Source: Candidatus Woesearchaeota archaeon
GTDB taxonomy: Archaea > Nanobdellota > Nanobdellia > Woesearchaeales > GW2011-AR4
Reading direction: 5' to 3'
DNA: 59,007 nucleotides
Assembly: GCA_016177615.1 (NCBI GenBank)
Contig: JACOUX010000030.1
Location: 1-59,007, forward strand
Shown here: one piece after another, positions 49,439 through 56,382 of the stretch
Layout of the letters: each line of letters begins with the position of its first letter
Position numbering within the stretch: position 1 is the stretch's first letter
The notes under the pieces: model-generated
Told to the model about the DNA's origin: nothing
The model's input: only the letters and a program-made list of their open reading frames with translations
The model's database searches: none
Made by a program: the position numbers and the translations under genes

Positions 49439-51301
49439 CTAAACTAGCATCCTGACTTTCTCACGCCTGTTTAGAGCATCCATCATCCTTCTTCCGATAT
49501 TATTGCTTTTCTTAATCTTAATAGTTCCTGTCTTTCCGGCTTTGGCGCTCAAAAGAAACTCGTCCCCAACATAAATGTCAACATCGCGATTCTGCATGCC
49601 CATCCCCAGCTCTATAAGCAGCGCGTTCTTCTTATGGGCTATTTCAAACGGAACTTCTTTCTGCTCTTTTGCAGCGCCTTTTATGCTGTTATCTTTTTTG
49701 TATTTCTCTTCAATGCTTTCGATATCTATGCTGATTCCAAGCTTTTCTTCCAGCCTGGTAATGTTTGCGCCCTGCTTTCCTATAATTCTTGCAATATCTT
49801 CATCTGGGACATGCACAATGCACTTGTTGTCAGAAACCACATCAACTTCCACATTCCTTGAGTATTTCTGAAATTCGGCAAGTATAGTTGCTTCAGCCAG
49901 CTTGTGGGTTCCTCTCTTCTCCCTGCCTTCCTGGACAGGAATTACTACAGTCTGCTCTCCATAGCTGTAAATCTCATAAGCCAGTTGCCCAGTCTCAAAG
50001 TCGTTCACAACAACAACAGGCCTTGCCAAGTCTGCTTCTGTCATTCCTGATGGCACCTTGACAGTCATTTTCAATGCCAAAACTTTGTTGACAAATCCGT
50101 TCTTTATGAATATTACAGTATCTATCACCTGCGGGATTACCCCCATTTCTACCCTTCCGATAAACCTCTGGATTGCATCAACTGGAGATGTTGCATGGAC
50201 AACCCCAACCATCCCTACCCCTGCCAGCCTTAGATCAGCAAAAAGCTTGAAATCATCTGTGTTTCTCATCTCATCAAATATTGTATAATCGGGCCTTGAA
50301 AGCAGCAAGATGTCATGAATTTCCTGCGCATCGCCATAAGATATTGCATATTGGGTTATTCTTTCTGGAAGTATCAAGTCTCTTGGGGCTTCTACTGTCT
50401 TTACAATCTTGTCCTGAGCGGCATAATACTCTGACAATGCCTGTGCAAAAGTCGACTTCCCTGCCCCTGGCGAACCCGCAACGCAAACCCCTTCTGCCTG
50501 CTTTGCAACCCTGTCCATCAGCTTTTCGCTTAACTTATAGTCGCTCAAATTAAGTTTTTTAACAGGCCTCACAGCAGTTATCTCCCATCCATCAGAAAAA
50601 GGGGGCTTTGTTATCACAATTCTGAAGCTGCCCAACTGTACAATCGTCGAGCCGGGCCTTTCAATCTCAATAAAGCCGTCTTTTCTTAATTTTGCATCCT
50701 CAATAATCTCTCTTGACATATCTTGGATCTCTTCCTGCCTCAAAAGGGCCTTCCTTAGCTCCTTAAACTGCCAGTTTCCCGGCATTCCCTTTTTAGCATA
50801 AGGAGGCACATTTTCCCTTAAATGAACACTCATGGTAGTTTCATCAAAGAACCTTTCAAGCTTTAGCTTTCTAAGCCCTTTGTCAGGATGTTTGTAATAT
50901 ACTGATTTCATTCCTTTTGCCAAAGCCACTTCGCTTTGGACTTTATCAGATGTAACAAGGGTGGCATCTTCGTCATAAGCAAGCTGCCTTATCAAGGAGT
51001 CTATCTCTCCAAGTGAAGCATGCCTGATTTCTGCTGCTTTTGGCCTTTGGCCTTTGAATGATAACTCAAATCCTTTTTCAACAGAAAGTACTTTTATTCT
51101 CTTTATCTCATCCAAGCCAAGAAACCCAATTGCCTTGTTCGAATTTGCCTGATGCTCAAGCTCTGCAATCACAGCTTCGTGTATTATAATCTCCTTTGAT
51201 ACTATTTGGCCATGCCTAATCTTTTCTGATAAAAGACCTTCAATAATTACAGAAGTGTCAGGCACAATCTTATCTATAATTTGTGAGTTAATCTGTTCCA
51301 T
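49439..51301 (-). CDS. PIN-domain ATPase with KH domain (PilT-like)
   Basis: Fusion protein of 620 aa. N-terminal PIN nuclease fold (KIVPDTSVIIEGLLSEKI with catalytic Asp; IIHEAVIAELEHQANSNKAI; ATLVTSDK); a secretion-ATPase (PilT/GspE-like) core with Walker A VAGSPGAGKSTFAQAL and Walker B DYTIFDEMRNTDDF; and a C-terminal KH RNA-binding domain with IIGKQGANITRLEEKLGI. The combination is archaeal and its role is unclear; RNA processing coupled to ATP hydrolysis is likely. Confidence 0.93.
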   Translation of the reverse strand: MEQINSQIIDKIVPDTSVIIEGLLSEKIRHGQIVSKEIIIHEAVIAELEHQANSNKAIGFLGLDEIKRIKVLSVEKGFELSFKGQRPKAAEIRHASLGEIDSLIRQLAYDEDATLVTSDKVQSEVALAKGMKSVYYKHPDKGLRKLKLERFFDETTMSVHLRENVPPYAKKGMPGNWQFKELRKALLRQEEIQDMSREIIEDAKLRKDGFIEIERPGSTIVQLGSFRIVITKPPFSDGWEITAVRPVKKLNLSDYKLSEKLMDRVAKQAEGVCVAGSPGAGKSTFAQALSEYYAAQDKIVKTVEAPRDLILPERITQYAISYGDAQEIHDILLLSRPDYTIFDEMRNTDDFKLFADLRLAGVGMVGVVHATSPVDAIQRFIGRVEMGVIPQVIDTVIFIKNGFVNKVLALKMTVKVPSGMTEADLARPVVVVNDFETGQLAYEIYSYGEQTVVIPVQEGREKRGTHKLAEATILAEFQKYSRNVEVDVVSDNKCIVHVPDEDIARIIGKQGANITRLEEKLGISIDIESIEEKYKKDNSIKGAAKEQKEVPFEIAHKKNALLIELGMGMQNRDVDIYVGDEFLLSAKAGKTGTIKIKKSNNIGRRMMDALNRREKVRMLV

Positions 51302-51428
51302 AAGAATGAGAATACTTGTTTCTTTATAAATTTATGTATTTTTATTTTATTACTATATAGAAAAATAATTTAAAATTGATTAGATTAATTATTTATAATA
51401 TTGAAAAGAAATTATATAGAATTAGTAT

Positions 51429-53426
51429 TTATCCTGTCTTTTTCCTAAACAACACCAGCACAACAGCCAAGAAAGCTATAGTAAGCACCAATCTCTGAAA
51501 TGGCGAAGCATCTGTCAGCATTACTTTAAATTCCTGGCTCGCAACCTGCCTGCTATTCAGCTCATCAGTATAATATACATTTAACTTGTATTCATTCTTT
51601 CCATACCTTAGCTCGCTTCCAGCAAGATTCACCACAAACTTTTTGTCCTCACTCAATTCGCCAACAGCCCATTTCTCCTCAACCCCGTTCTGCAACAAGA
51701 CAACCTCCACATTATTTGGATTTGTAATTGATTTTTTTGCAATTGCAAAGGATATGGTGAAATTCCGGCCAAAAGAGGCATTTTCAGGATATTGCAGATT
51801 CTCAATCTCTATCCTTGGCTTGTCCTTGATTTCAAATCTGACATAGCTGGACTTTGATACCAAAGCATTCCTTAATGTTACAATTTCCTGTATTTGGCCA
51901 ATTGATGACTTATTAATTTCAAATTCAAGCTCTTTTGATTGTGATATCCCGAAATCTGCATTGCTGCATTTGCCTTCAAAGCAAACCTCAACATCCTCTA
52001 GGAAAATGTTGCCCGTATTCTTCAAAATGCAGTTCAGCTTAACATCCTCATAAGTGAAAAAGGTATCCTTTGAGGTGTTGCAGGCAAACAAGACATTTCC
52101 TGAATATTTTTTCTCTTTCTCTTCCTCCAATAATTTTGCGGCATCACTCACCTCATCCAGCGATGCGTACCTGTTTCTGACATTAGACTCAAATTCGGTT
52201 TGGGAGGAAATATTATTTATTGTCCTGACCACTATGGGGAATGTATAAGAATACCTGCTGTCAAGGCCGCTGTCTATTTTTACTATCCAGTACAGCTTCT
52301 TTTTTTCCTTGGGCATCAGAAGAATGCTTTTCAGCTCCCTGCCAATAACCTGCACCTCACTTGGATTGTTTAAATAAATTTCATTGGAATAATAAAAGCC
52401 ATTTGGATTCTCAACAATTGCCTCTATTAGATTGTAGGAGCCGAAACTGACGGTCTTCTTCAGGGCACTTGCCTCTATTTTTAGGGGAATCTTATAATCT
52501 CCTATCTTTTCAACCACCTTTGCTTTTATGTCAAGGTCATGAGAAATCAAATCGGCATTTTTTGCAAGCAATTGGTAGTGTGCAGTGGGCTCGTCAGGGT
52601 CATAAGATTCCTTGAATTTTATATGAGTAGGGTCAACCCAGCCGAACTGGCCATAAGTGACATCAAAAGGAATCCATCCATAATTTGGAAAATAGACTTC
52701 TGCCCAGCCATGAGGCCCCCACTTGTCAGGAAACAGGTCAGATTCGGTATAGGCAATGCCCGAAACAAACTTTGCTGGAATTCCCACAGCCCTGTTCAAT
52801 GCTATAAACAATGAGGTGAGCTCGTCGCAAACTCCCTGCTTGTTCTCCAAAACCCATGACGCCTTCTGGCTTACCTCAGCAGTCAATGTGCTTAAGTCAT
52901 AGTCAATGTTGTTTTTAGTCCATTCAGCCAATGCGAATACCGCGGAATACAAGTCATCCTCTCCTTTGACCAGCTCAGAAGCAAGCTTGATGATGCTTTC
53001 CTGGTCCGAATCGATAGTTATTGTTGGCTTTGTGTATATTAGAACATCTTCAGGCAGCTCTTCAATAGGAAAATCAATTTTATCCCTTACTTCTATGAAT
53101 GAATTTGTTGTCTTTACCTCTGCCTTCATGCCGAAATCAATCCTTTTTTCAGGCCTTCTCCAAGTAAACTTCATGGTTTGCTCGCTAACCTCAGCCTCAG
53201 GATCTGTATCGAGCTTAAGCAAATCCTGCATTTCAGCCTGTTTCGGAAAGAATGTCAGCGCAACTGTTGCGCTTTCCGCATAGCCGTTTGGAGATAACAG
53301 CTTTATATCGGCATAGGAATTAATCTCAATTTCAGTTCTCAGCTGCTGGCTATTGTGTTGCCACTGGGCAAAAGAAAAGGGAGCCAATATCGCTAAAATT
53401 GCTAAGGCTATAAGGATATTTTTCAT
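51429..53426 (-). CDS. secreted transglutaminase-like protein with membrane anchor
   Basis: Signal peptide MKNILIALAILAILAPFSFA. The transglutaminase core spans about residues 190-270: Cys in NKQGVCDELTSLFIALNRAV, then PHGWAEVYFPNYGWIPFDVT with the catalytic His and Asp. Repeats of beta-sandwich type follow, and a C-terminal membrane helix (LVLTIAFLAVVLVLFRKK) anchors it. It probably cross-links or cleaves envelope proteins. I use ATG 53426; an earlier in-frame codon would precede a normal signal peptide. Confidence 0.82.
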   Translation of the reverse strand: MKNILIALAILAILAPFSFAQWQHNSQQLRTEIEINSYADIKLLSPNGYAESATVALTFFPKQAEMQDLLKLDTDPEAEVSEQTMKFTWRRPEKRIDFGMKAEVKTTNSFIEVRDKIDFPIEELPEDVLIYTKPTITIDSDQESIIKLASELVKGEDDLYSAVFALAEWTKNNIDYDLSTLTAEVSQKASWVLENKQGVCDELTSLFIALNRAVGIPAKFVSGIAYTESDLFPDKWGPHGWAEVYFPNYGWIPFDVTYGQFGWVDPTHIKFKESYDPDEPTAHYQLLAKNADLISHDLDIKAKVVEKIGDYKIPLKIEASALKKTVSFGSYNLIEAIVENPNGFYYSNEIYLNNPSEVQVIGRELKSILLMPKEKKKLYWIVKIDSGLDSRYSYTFPIVVRTINNISSQTEFESNVRNRYASLDEVSDAAKLLEEEKEKKYSGNVLFACNTSKDTFFTYEDVKLNCILKNTGNIFLEDVEVCFEGKCSNADFGISQSKELEFEINKSSIGQIQEIVTLRNALVSKSSYVRFEIKDKPRIEIENLQYPENASFGRNFTISFAIAKKSITNPNNVEVVLLQNGVEEKWAVGELSEDKKFVVNLAGSELRYGKNEYKLNVYYTDELNSRQVASQEFKVMLTDASPFQRLVLTIAFLAVVLVLFRKKTG

Positions 53427-53521
53427 TTTGACACATTTGTTACTAATATTTATAAGTTTTATTGAAAATGCCGGCAAATAAACAAAATTTTATAAATAGC
53501 CAAGATAAACCAAAACCCACT

Positions 53522-53777
53522 GCCGAGGTCGCATAGCCCGGCCATTGCGGTGATTTTTGGTGGCAAAGTGAGCGGTTTTCGCTCGCATCTAACTAAAAAC
53601 TGCAAGATTGCTATGGGCTTTAACCTTTCAGGTGGCACAAAAATCCACTGTCCGAAAGGACACGGGAGTTCAAAACAACCTTTTTGCAAGCAAAAAGCTT
53701 GACCAAAAATAGTTTCCTCCGGAAACTTAAAGGATTTGCTTCGCAAATCTTCGGTTATGAAAGTCTCCCCCTCGGCG
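53522..53777 (+). tRNA. tRNA-Ser (GCT) with three introns
   Basis: Exons 53522-53552, 53606-53613, 53643-53674 and 53764-53777 (85 nt mature). Spliced, they give acceptor GCCGAGG/CCTCGGC with discriminator G, D-stem GCA/TGC, anticodon stem GTGGA/TCCAC with loop TTGCTAA (anticodon GCT), variable arm GTCC-GAAA-GGAC and T-arm GGGAG-TTCAAAT-CTCCC. Introns: 29/30 (53 nt), 37/38 (29 nt), 59/60 (89 nt). Intron 1 has central helix GCGG/CTGC, bulges TGA and AAG, and a TTTTT/AAAAA stem; intron 3 has TTCA/TGAA between bulges AAA and AGT. Intron 2 is relaxed. TATA box TTTTATAAATA lies about 30 nt upstream. Confidence 0.93.
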
Positions 53778-53791
53778 TTTAATATTTTAAA

Positions 53792-54169
53792 ATGCCCATC
53801 GCATCAGAGCTGGAAAAGGGAAATTACTTCATCTACAATGGAGAGCCTGTGAAAATCTCAAGGAAGGAAGTCATTTCAGTAGGAACGCATTCGCACACCA
53901 AATTAAAATTCTATGTTCAGGGCTTAAGGGAAAAAGGCGAAAGGCAGGTTGTTTTCTCGCACACTGACAGGGTTGAGAAAGTTGACATAATGAGGAAACA
54001 GGGGCAAGTAATATCCAAAACAGGAAACAAAGTGCAGGTGATGGATGCAGTCAGCTATGAAACTTTGGATTCAATTGTTCCGCAGGAGCTGGTTGAGGAT
54101 ATAAATGAGGGCGATGATGTTACTTTCGTTGAGATAGGCGGAAAGGTTGAAATTCTGGACAGGAGATAG
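53792..54169 (+). CDS. translation factor aIF5A without hypusine lysine
   Basis: 125 aa with the SH3-like N-terminal domain and OB-fold C-terminal domain of the aIF5A/EF-P family. The modification loop, usually TGKHGHAK, reads VGTHSHTK, so Thr replaces the hypusine lysine. The N-terminus MPIASELEKGNYFIYNGEPV and the C-terminal VTFVEIGGKVEILDRR suit the family. It helps the ribosome pass polyproline stretches in other archaea and eukaryotes. Starts 14 bp after the tRNA-Ser gene. Confidence 0.88.
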   Translation: MPIASELEKGNYFIYNGEPVKISRKEVISVGTHSHTKLKFYVQGLREKGERQVVFSHTDRVEKVDIMRKQGQVISKTGNKVQVMDAVSYETLDSIVPQELVEDINEGDDVTFVEIGGKVEILDRR

Positions 54170-54170
54170 A

Positions 54171-54404
54171 TTAACCAGAAAAAGTATGATCTAGCCCTTC
54201 TATCGCTTTTTTAACAGTTTTGTCAAATTCAGATGGATCAAATTCTGCTTTACGCTCTTTAGGAAATCTATAATTTATTCTTAGGGCGAAGGTATCACTT
54301 AAAGTGTCAGATGGAGAAGTACCATCACCCACCATTATTCCAAGCATCCAATAACCACCATCTACACAATAATCTAAAGTTCCTACAGTAAACTCATGTT
54401 GCAT
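54171..54404 (-). CDS. hypothetical protein, 77 aa
   Basis: MQHEFTVGTLDYCVDGGYWM, then LRINYRFPKERKAEFDPSEF. No family recognised. It ends 1 bp after the aIF5A stop (convergent) and its start lies inside the upstream 56-residue gene (22-bp overlap), so the two small genes are translationally coupled. Confidence 0.5.
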   Translation of the reverse strand: MQHEFTVGTLDYCVDGGYWMLGIMVGDGTSPSDTLSDTFALRINYRFPKERKAEFDPSEFDKTVKKAIEGLDHTFSG

Positions 54405-54553
54405 TTTTTTCCAGATTCACCCATCTTTGAATTCGCAAAACCAACTTTAGATAATTGATTTTTATCGTATGCCGTCAATAGCAATTCTGCAAGTTCCTTA
54501 GCGCTCATTTGCACCGGTGTTTTAACTAAATAATCTGCTTGAGTTATTGTCAT
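54383..54553 (-). CDS. hypothetical protein, 56 aa
   Basis: MTITQADYLVKTPVQMSAKE, then LAELLLTAYDKNQLSKVGFA. Overlaps the following gene by 22 bp. Upstream TTTAAAAAGG (about 54588) could serve as promoter. Possibly a two-gene accessory or phage-like pair; no family recognised. Confidence 0.45.
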   Translation of the reverse strand: MTITQADYLVKTPVQMSAKELAELLLTAYDKNQLSKVGFANSKMGESGKKCNMSLL

Positions 54554-54614
54554 CTCTAATCCCCAAGCAAGGAACTGAAATACCTTTTTAAACCTATGGC
54601 TAATAGTTTGTTAT

Positions 54615-55346
54615 GTGTCAAAGAAAATATCATTAAAGCAGTTCCTGATGAAATCAGGCAAGTTTGAAAGGGCGCAGGACTGCGAGCAGGCAATCAGGAA
54701 CGGAGAAGTAACTGTCAACAGCAGGAAAATAACCAGTCCAAATTATTTTTTCAAGGTGAAGAACCCTCTTGTTAAATTTGCCAATGAAAAGCTCAAGGCA
54801 GTAGAGCCACTTTATTTTCTCCTGAACAAACCATCAGGTTACCTGTCTCAAAAAACTGAGAATGAAAAGACGATTTATGACCTTCTTGTGAAAACTGGGC
54901 TGGATAAAAACACAGTAAACTCTCTGTTTGCAGTCGGAAGGCTCGACAAGGACACAGAAGGGCTTATGATAATAACCAATGACGGAAAGCTGTCAGATTT
55001 TTTAATGAATCCAAAAAATGAAATCATAAAAAAATATTATCTGATTTTGGAAAATCGTGCTGATAAAGGGAAAATAATCCAGCTTGAAAAAGGGATTGAG
55101 ATAAAAGCTGATGATATCAAATTCAAGACCAAGCCGTGCAGGATAAAGATTACGGGGGAAAAAGAAGCCTATATCTCAATTATAGAGGGCAAAAAGAGGC
55201 AGATAAGGAAGATGTTTGAGGCGATAGGAAACAATGTTGTTTATTTAAAAAGAGTTTCGATTGGGGGACTGCAGCTGGGAAGCCTGAAAACCGGGGAGAT
55301 GAGGCAGCTGGAAAGAGAAGAGATTATGGAGAAATTGGAGTTTTAG
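54615..55346 (+). CDS. RsuA/RluB-family pseudouridine synthase
   Basis: Converts uridine to pseudouridine in rRNA. 243 aa with an S4-like N-terminal domain (ISLKQFLMKSGKFERAQDCE) and the catalytic domain: LFAVGRLDKDTEGLMIITND with the catalytic Asp, then GKKRQIRKMFEAIGNNVVYL. This is a bacterial-type family, rare in archaea, so horizontal transfer is likely. Start is GTG at 54615 with a TATA-like box (TTTTTAAAC) about 25 nt upstream; an ATG 2 bp before it is out of frame. Confidence 0.88.
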   Translation: MSKKISLKQFLMKSGKFERAQDCEQAIRNGEVTVNSRKITSPNYFFKVKNPLVKFANEKLKAVEPLYFLLNKPSGYLSQKTENEKTIYDLLVKTGLDKNTVNSLFAVGRLDKDTEGLMIITNDGKLSDFLMNPKNEIIKKYYLILENRADKGKIIQLEKGIEIKADDIKFKTKPCRIKITGEKEAYISIIEGKKRQIRKMFEAIGNNVVYLKRVSIGGLQLGSLKTGEMRQLEREEIMEKLEF

Positions 55347-55351
55347 CGAAA

Positions 55352-55873
55352 ATGATAGAACAGGTTATTTTAGTCGATAAATATGACAACGAAATCGGGT
55401 TTGAAGAAAAACTAAAAGCGCACAGGGAAGGCTTGCTGCACAGGGCATTTTCTACTCTGGTTTATAATGAGAAAGGGGAAATTTTATTGCAGCAAAGAGC
55501 TTATTCTAAATATCATTCAGGAGGATTATGGGCTGACACTTGCTCAGGACATCCAAGGTCGGGAGAAATTACTTCTCAAGCTGCAGAACGAAGATTAAAG
55601 GAAGAAACGGAGCTTGAATGCAAGCTTGATTTTTCATTCAAATTTTATTACAAAGTTAAATTTGAAAATGGGCTGACTGAGCACGAGATTGATCATGTTT
55701 ATGTTGGCAGGACGAGCAAAGAGCCAAAAATAAACCAAAATGAAGTTGCAGCTTATGAATGGACGACTTTGGATAAAATTTATCAGGATATCTCAGAACA
55801 CCCAGAAAAATATGCACACTGGTTTAAATTGATTATTCCTCAAATAATGGAAAGCCCAATGCATCTTCAGTAA
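55352..55873 (+). CDS. idi: isopentenyl-diphosphate delta-isomerase, type 1
   Basis: Interconverts IPP and DMAPP for archaeal isoprenoid lipids. 173 aa with the Nudix-like fold: LWADTCSGHPRSGEITSQAA (catalytic Cys in TC), ERRLKEETELECKL (Nudix-like helix), and GLTEHEIDHVYVGR (catalytic Glu). Type 1 is bacterial/eukaryotic; many archaea use type 2. It starts 5 bp after the pseudouridine synthase gene, which is also bacterial-type. Confidence 0.9.
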   Translation: MIEQVILVDKYDNEIGFEEKLKAHREGLLHRAFSTLVYNEKGEILLQQRAYSKYHSGGLWADTCSGHPRSGEITSQAAERRLKEETELECKLDFSFKFYYKVKFENGLTEHEIDHVYVGRTSKEPKINQNEVAAYEWTTLDKIYQDISEHPEKYAHWFKLIIPQIMESPMHLQ

Positions 55874-55907
55874 CGTTTATAAAAGAGGTTTAATTCTCAG
55901 ATAGTAT

Positions 55908-56129
55908 AGCGGGATAGGGCTTTTGCGGCCTTAACCGACCGCAGACCTAAGAGCCAGGAGTGCCCGATGATTTTGTCAGGTTTCTGGCATGATCGGATGG
56001 CTCATACGGCGTGTCTGCCTTAGACACCCATATTAGTCAAATACTAAGGGCATAGGTCGGTGGAGGTAGTCAAAAACTATCGCCGAATTCAAACTGAAGC
56101 TTGGCTTCATGGAAGTCCACCTCCCGCTA
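55908..56129 (+). tRNA. initiator tRNA-Met (CAT) with six introns
   Basis: Exons 55908-55920, 55952-55969, 55999-56006, 56026-56031, 56054-56063, 56088-56093, 56116-56129 (75 nt). Spliced: acceptor AGCGGGA/TCCCGCT with the initiator A1-U72 pair, D-stem GGGC/GCCC, anticodon stem ATGGG/CCCAT with the initiator G-C triplet, loop CTCATAA, T-arm GGTGG-TTCAAAT-CCACC, discriminator A. Introns at 13/14 (31 nt), 29/30 (29), 37/38 (19), 43/44 (22), 53/54 (24), 59/60 (22). Central helices include TAGG/CCTA, CCGA/TCGG, CGGT/GCCG and TTCA/TGGA, each between 3-nt bulges, with intron stems of 5-9 pairs. The 37/38 intron is relaxed; the 43/44 cut is uncertain by 1-2 nt. TATA TTTATAAAAG at about 55876. Confidence 0.93.
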
Positions 56130-56188
56130 TCAGAAATAGTTTGCTTGAGGGGTTTTTCCTCTCAAGCTTCTTTCTATTCTTACGAAAT

Positions 56189-56346
56189 ACCACTGGACAT
56201 GGACGCCTAAAATATATAAACCTACTCTCCGTCTGAAAAGCTGAAAAAGAGAACACGCAAAACTTCCAAATAATGATTTTTGCCTATTAGCGAAAAATCA
56301 ATTACGCAGTTTCGCTTAATATTCCCTTTTTCTTTGGAGTCCAAAG
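56189..56346 (-). repeat. long-hairpin repeat element, copy D (reverse orientation)
   Basis: Read on the minus strand it has the same order as copies A and B: a left arm with AAAAAGGGAATATTAAGCGA, a central ATTGATTTTT, a right arm with GTTTTGCGTGTTCTCTTTTT, then a degenerate tail with TTTATATATT and CCATGTCCAGTGGT. It starts 59 nt after the six-intron tRNA and ends just before the LAGLIDADG-type gene. Confidence 0.8.
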
Positions 56347-56382
56347 TCTTTGTAAAAATAAAAAACTTTGGAGTTGATTGAA

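Noticed and set aside
53459-53746. Minus-strand open frame of 95 codons
   Set aside because: It lies over the three-intron tRNA-Ser gene; the residue pattern is not protein-like and the tRNA reading is far stronger.
55905-56135. SRP RNA or RNase P RNA at the structured segment near 56 kb
   Set aside because: No conserved SRP helix 8 or RNase P P4 motifs; the segment resolves instead as an intron-rich initiator tRNA.
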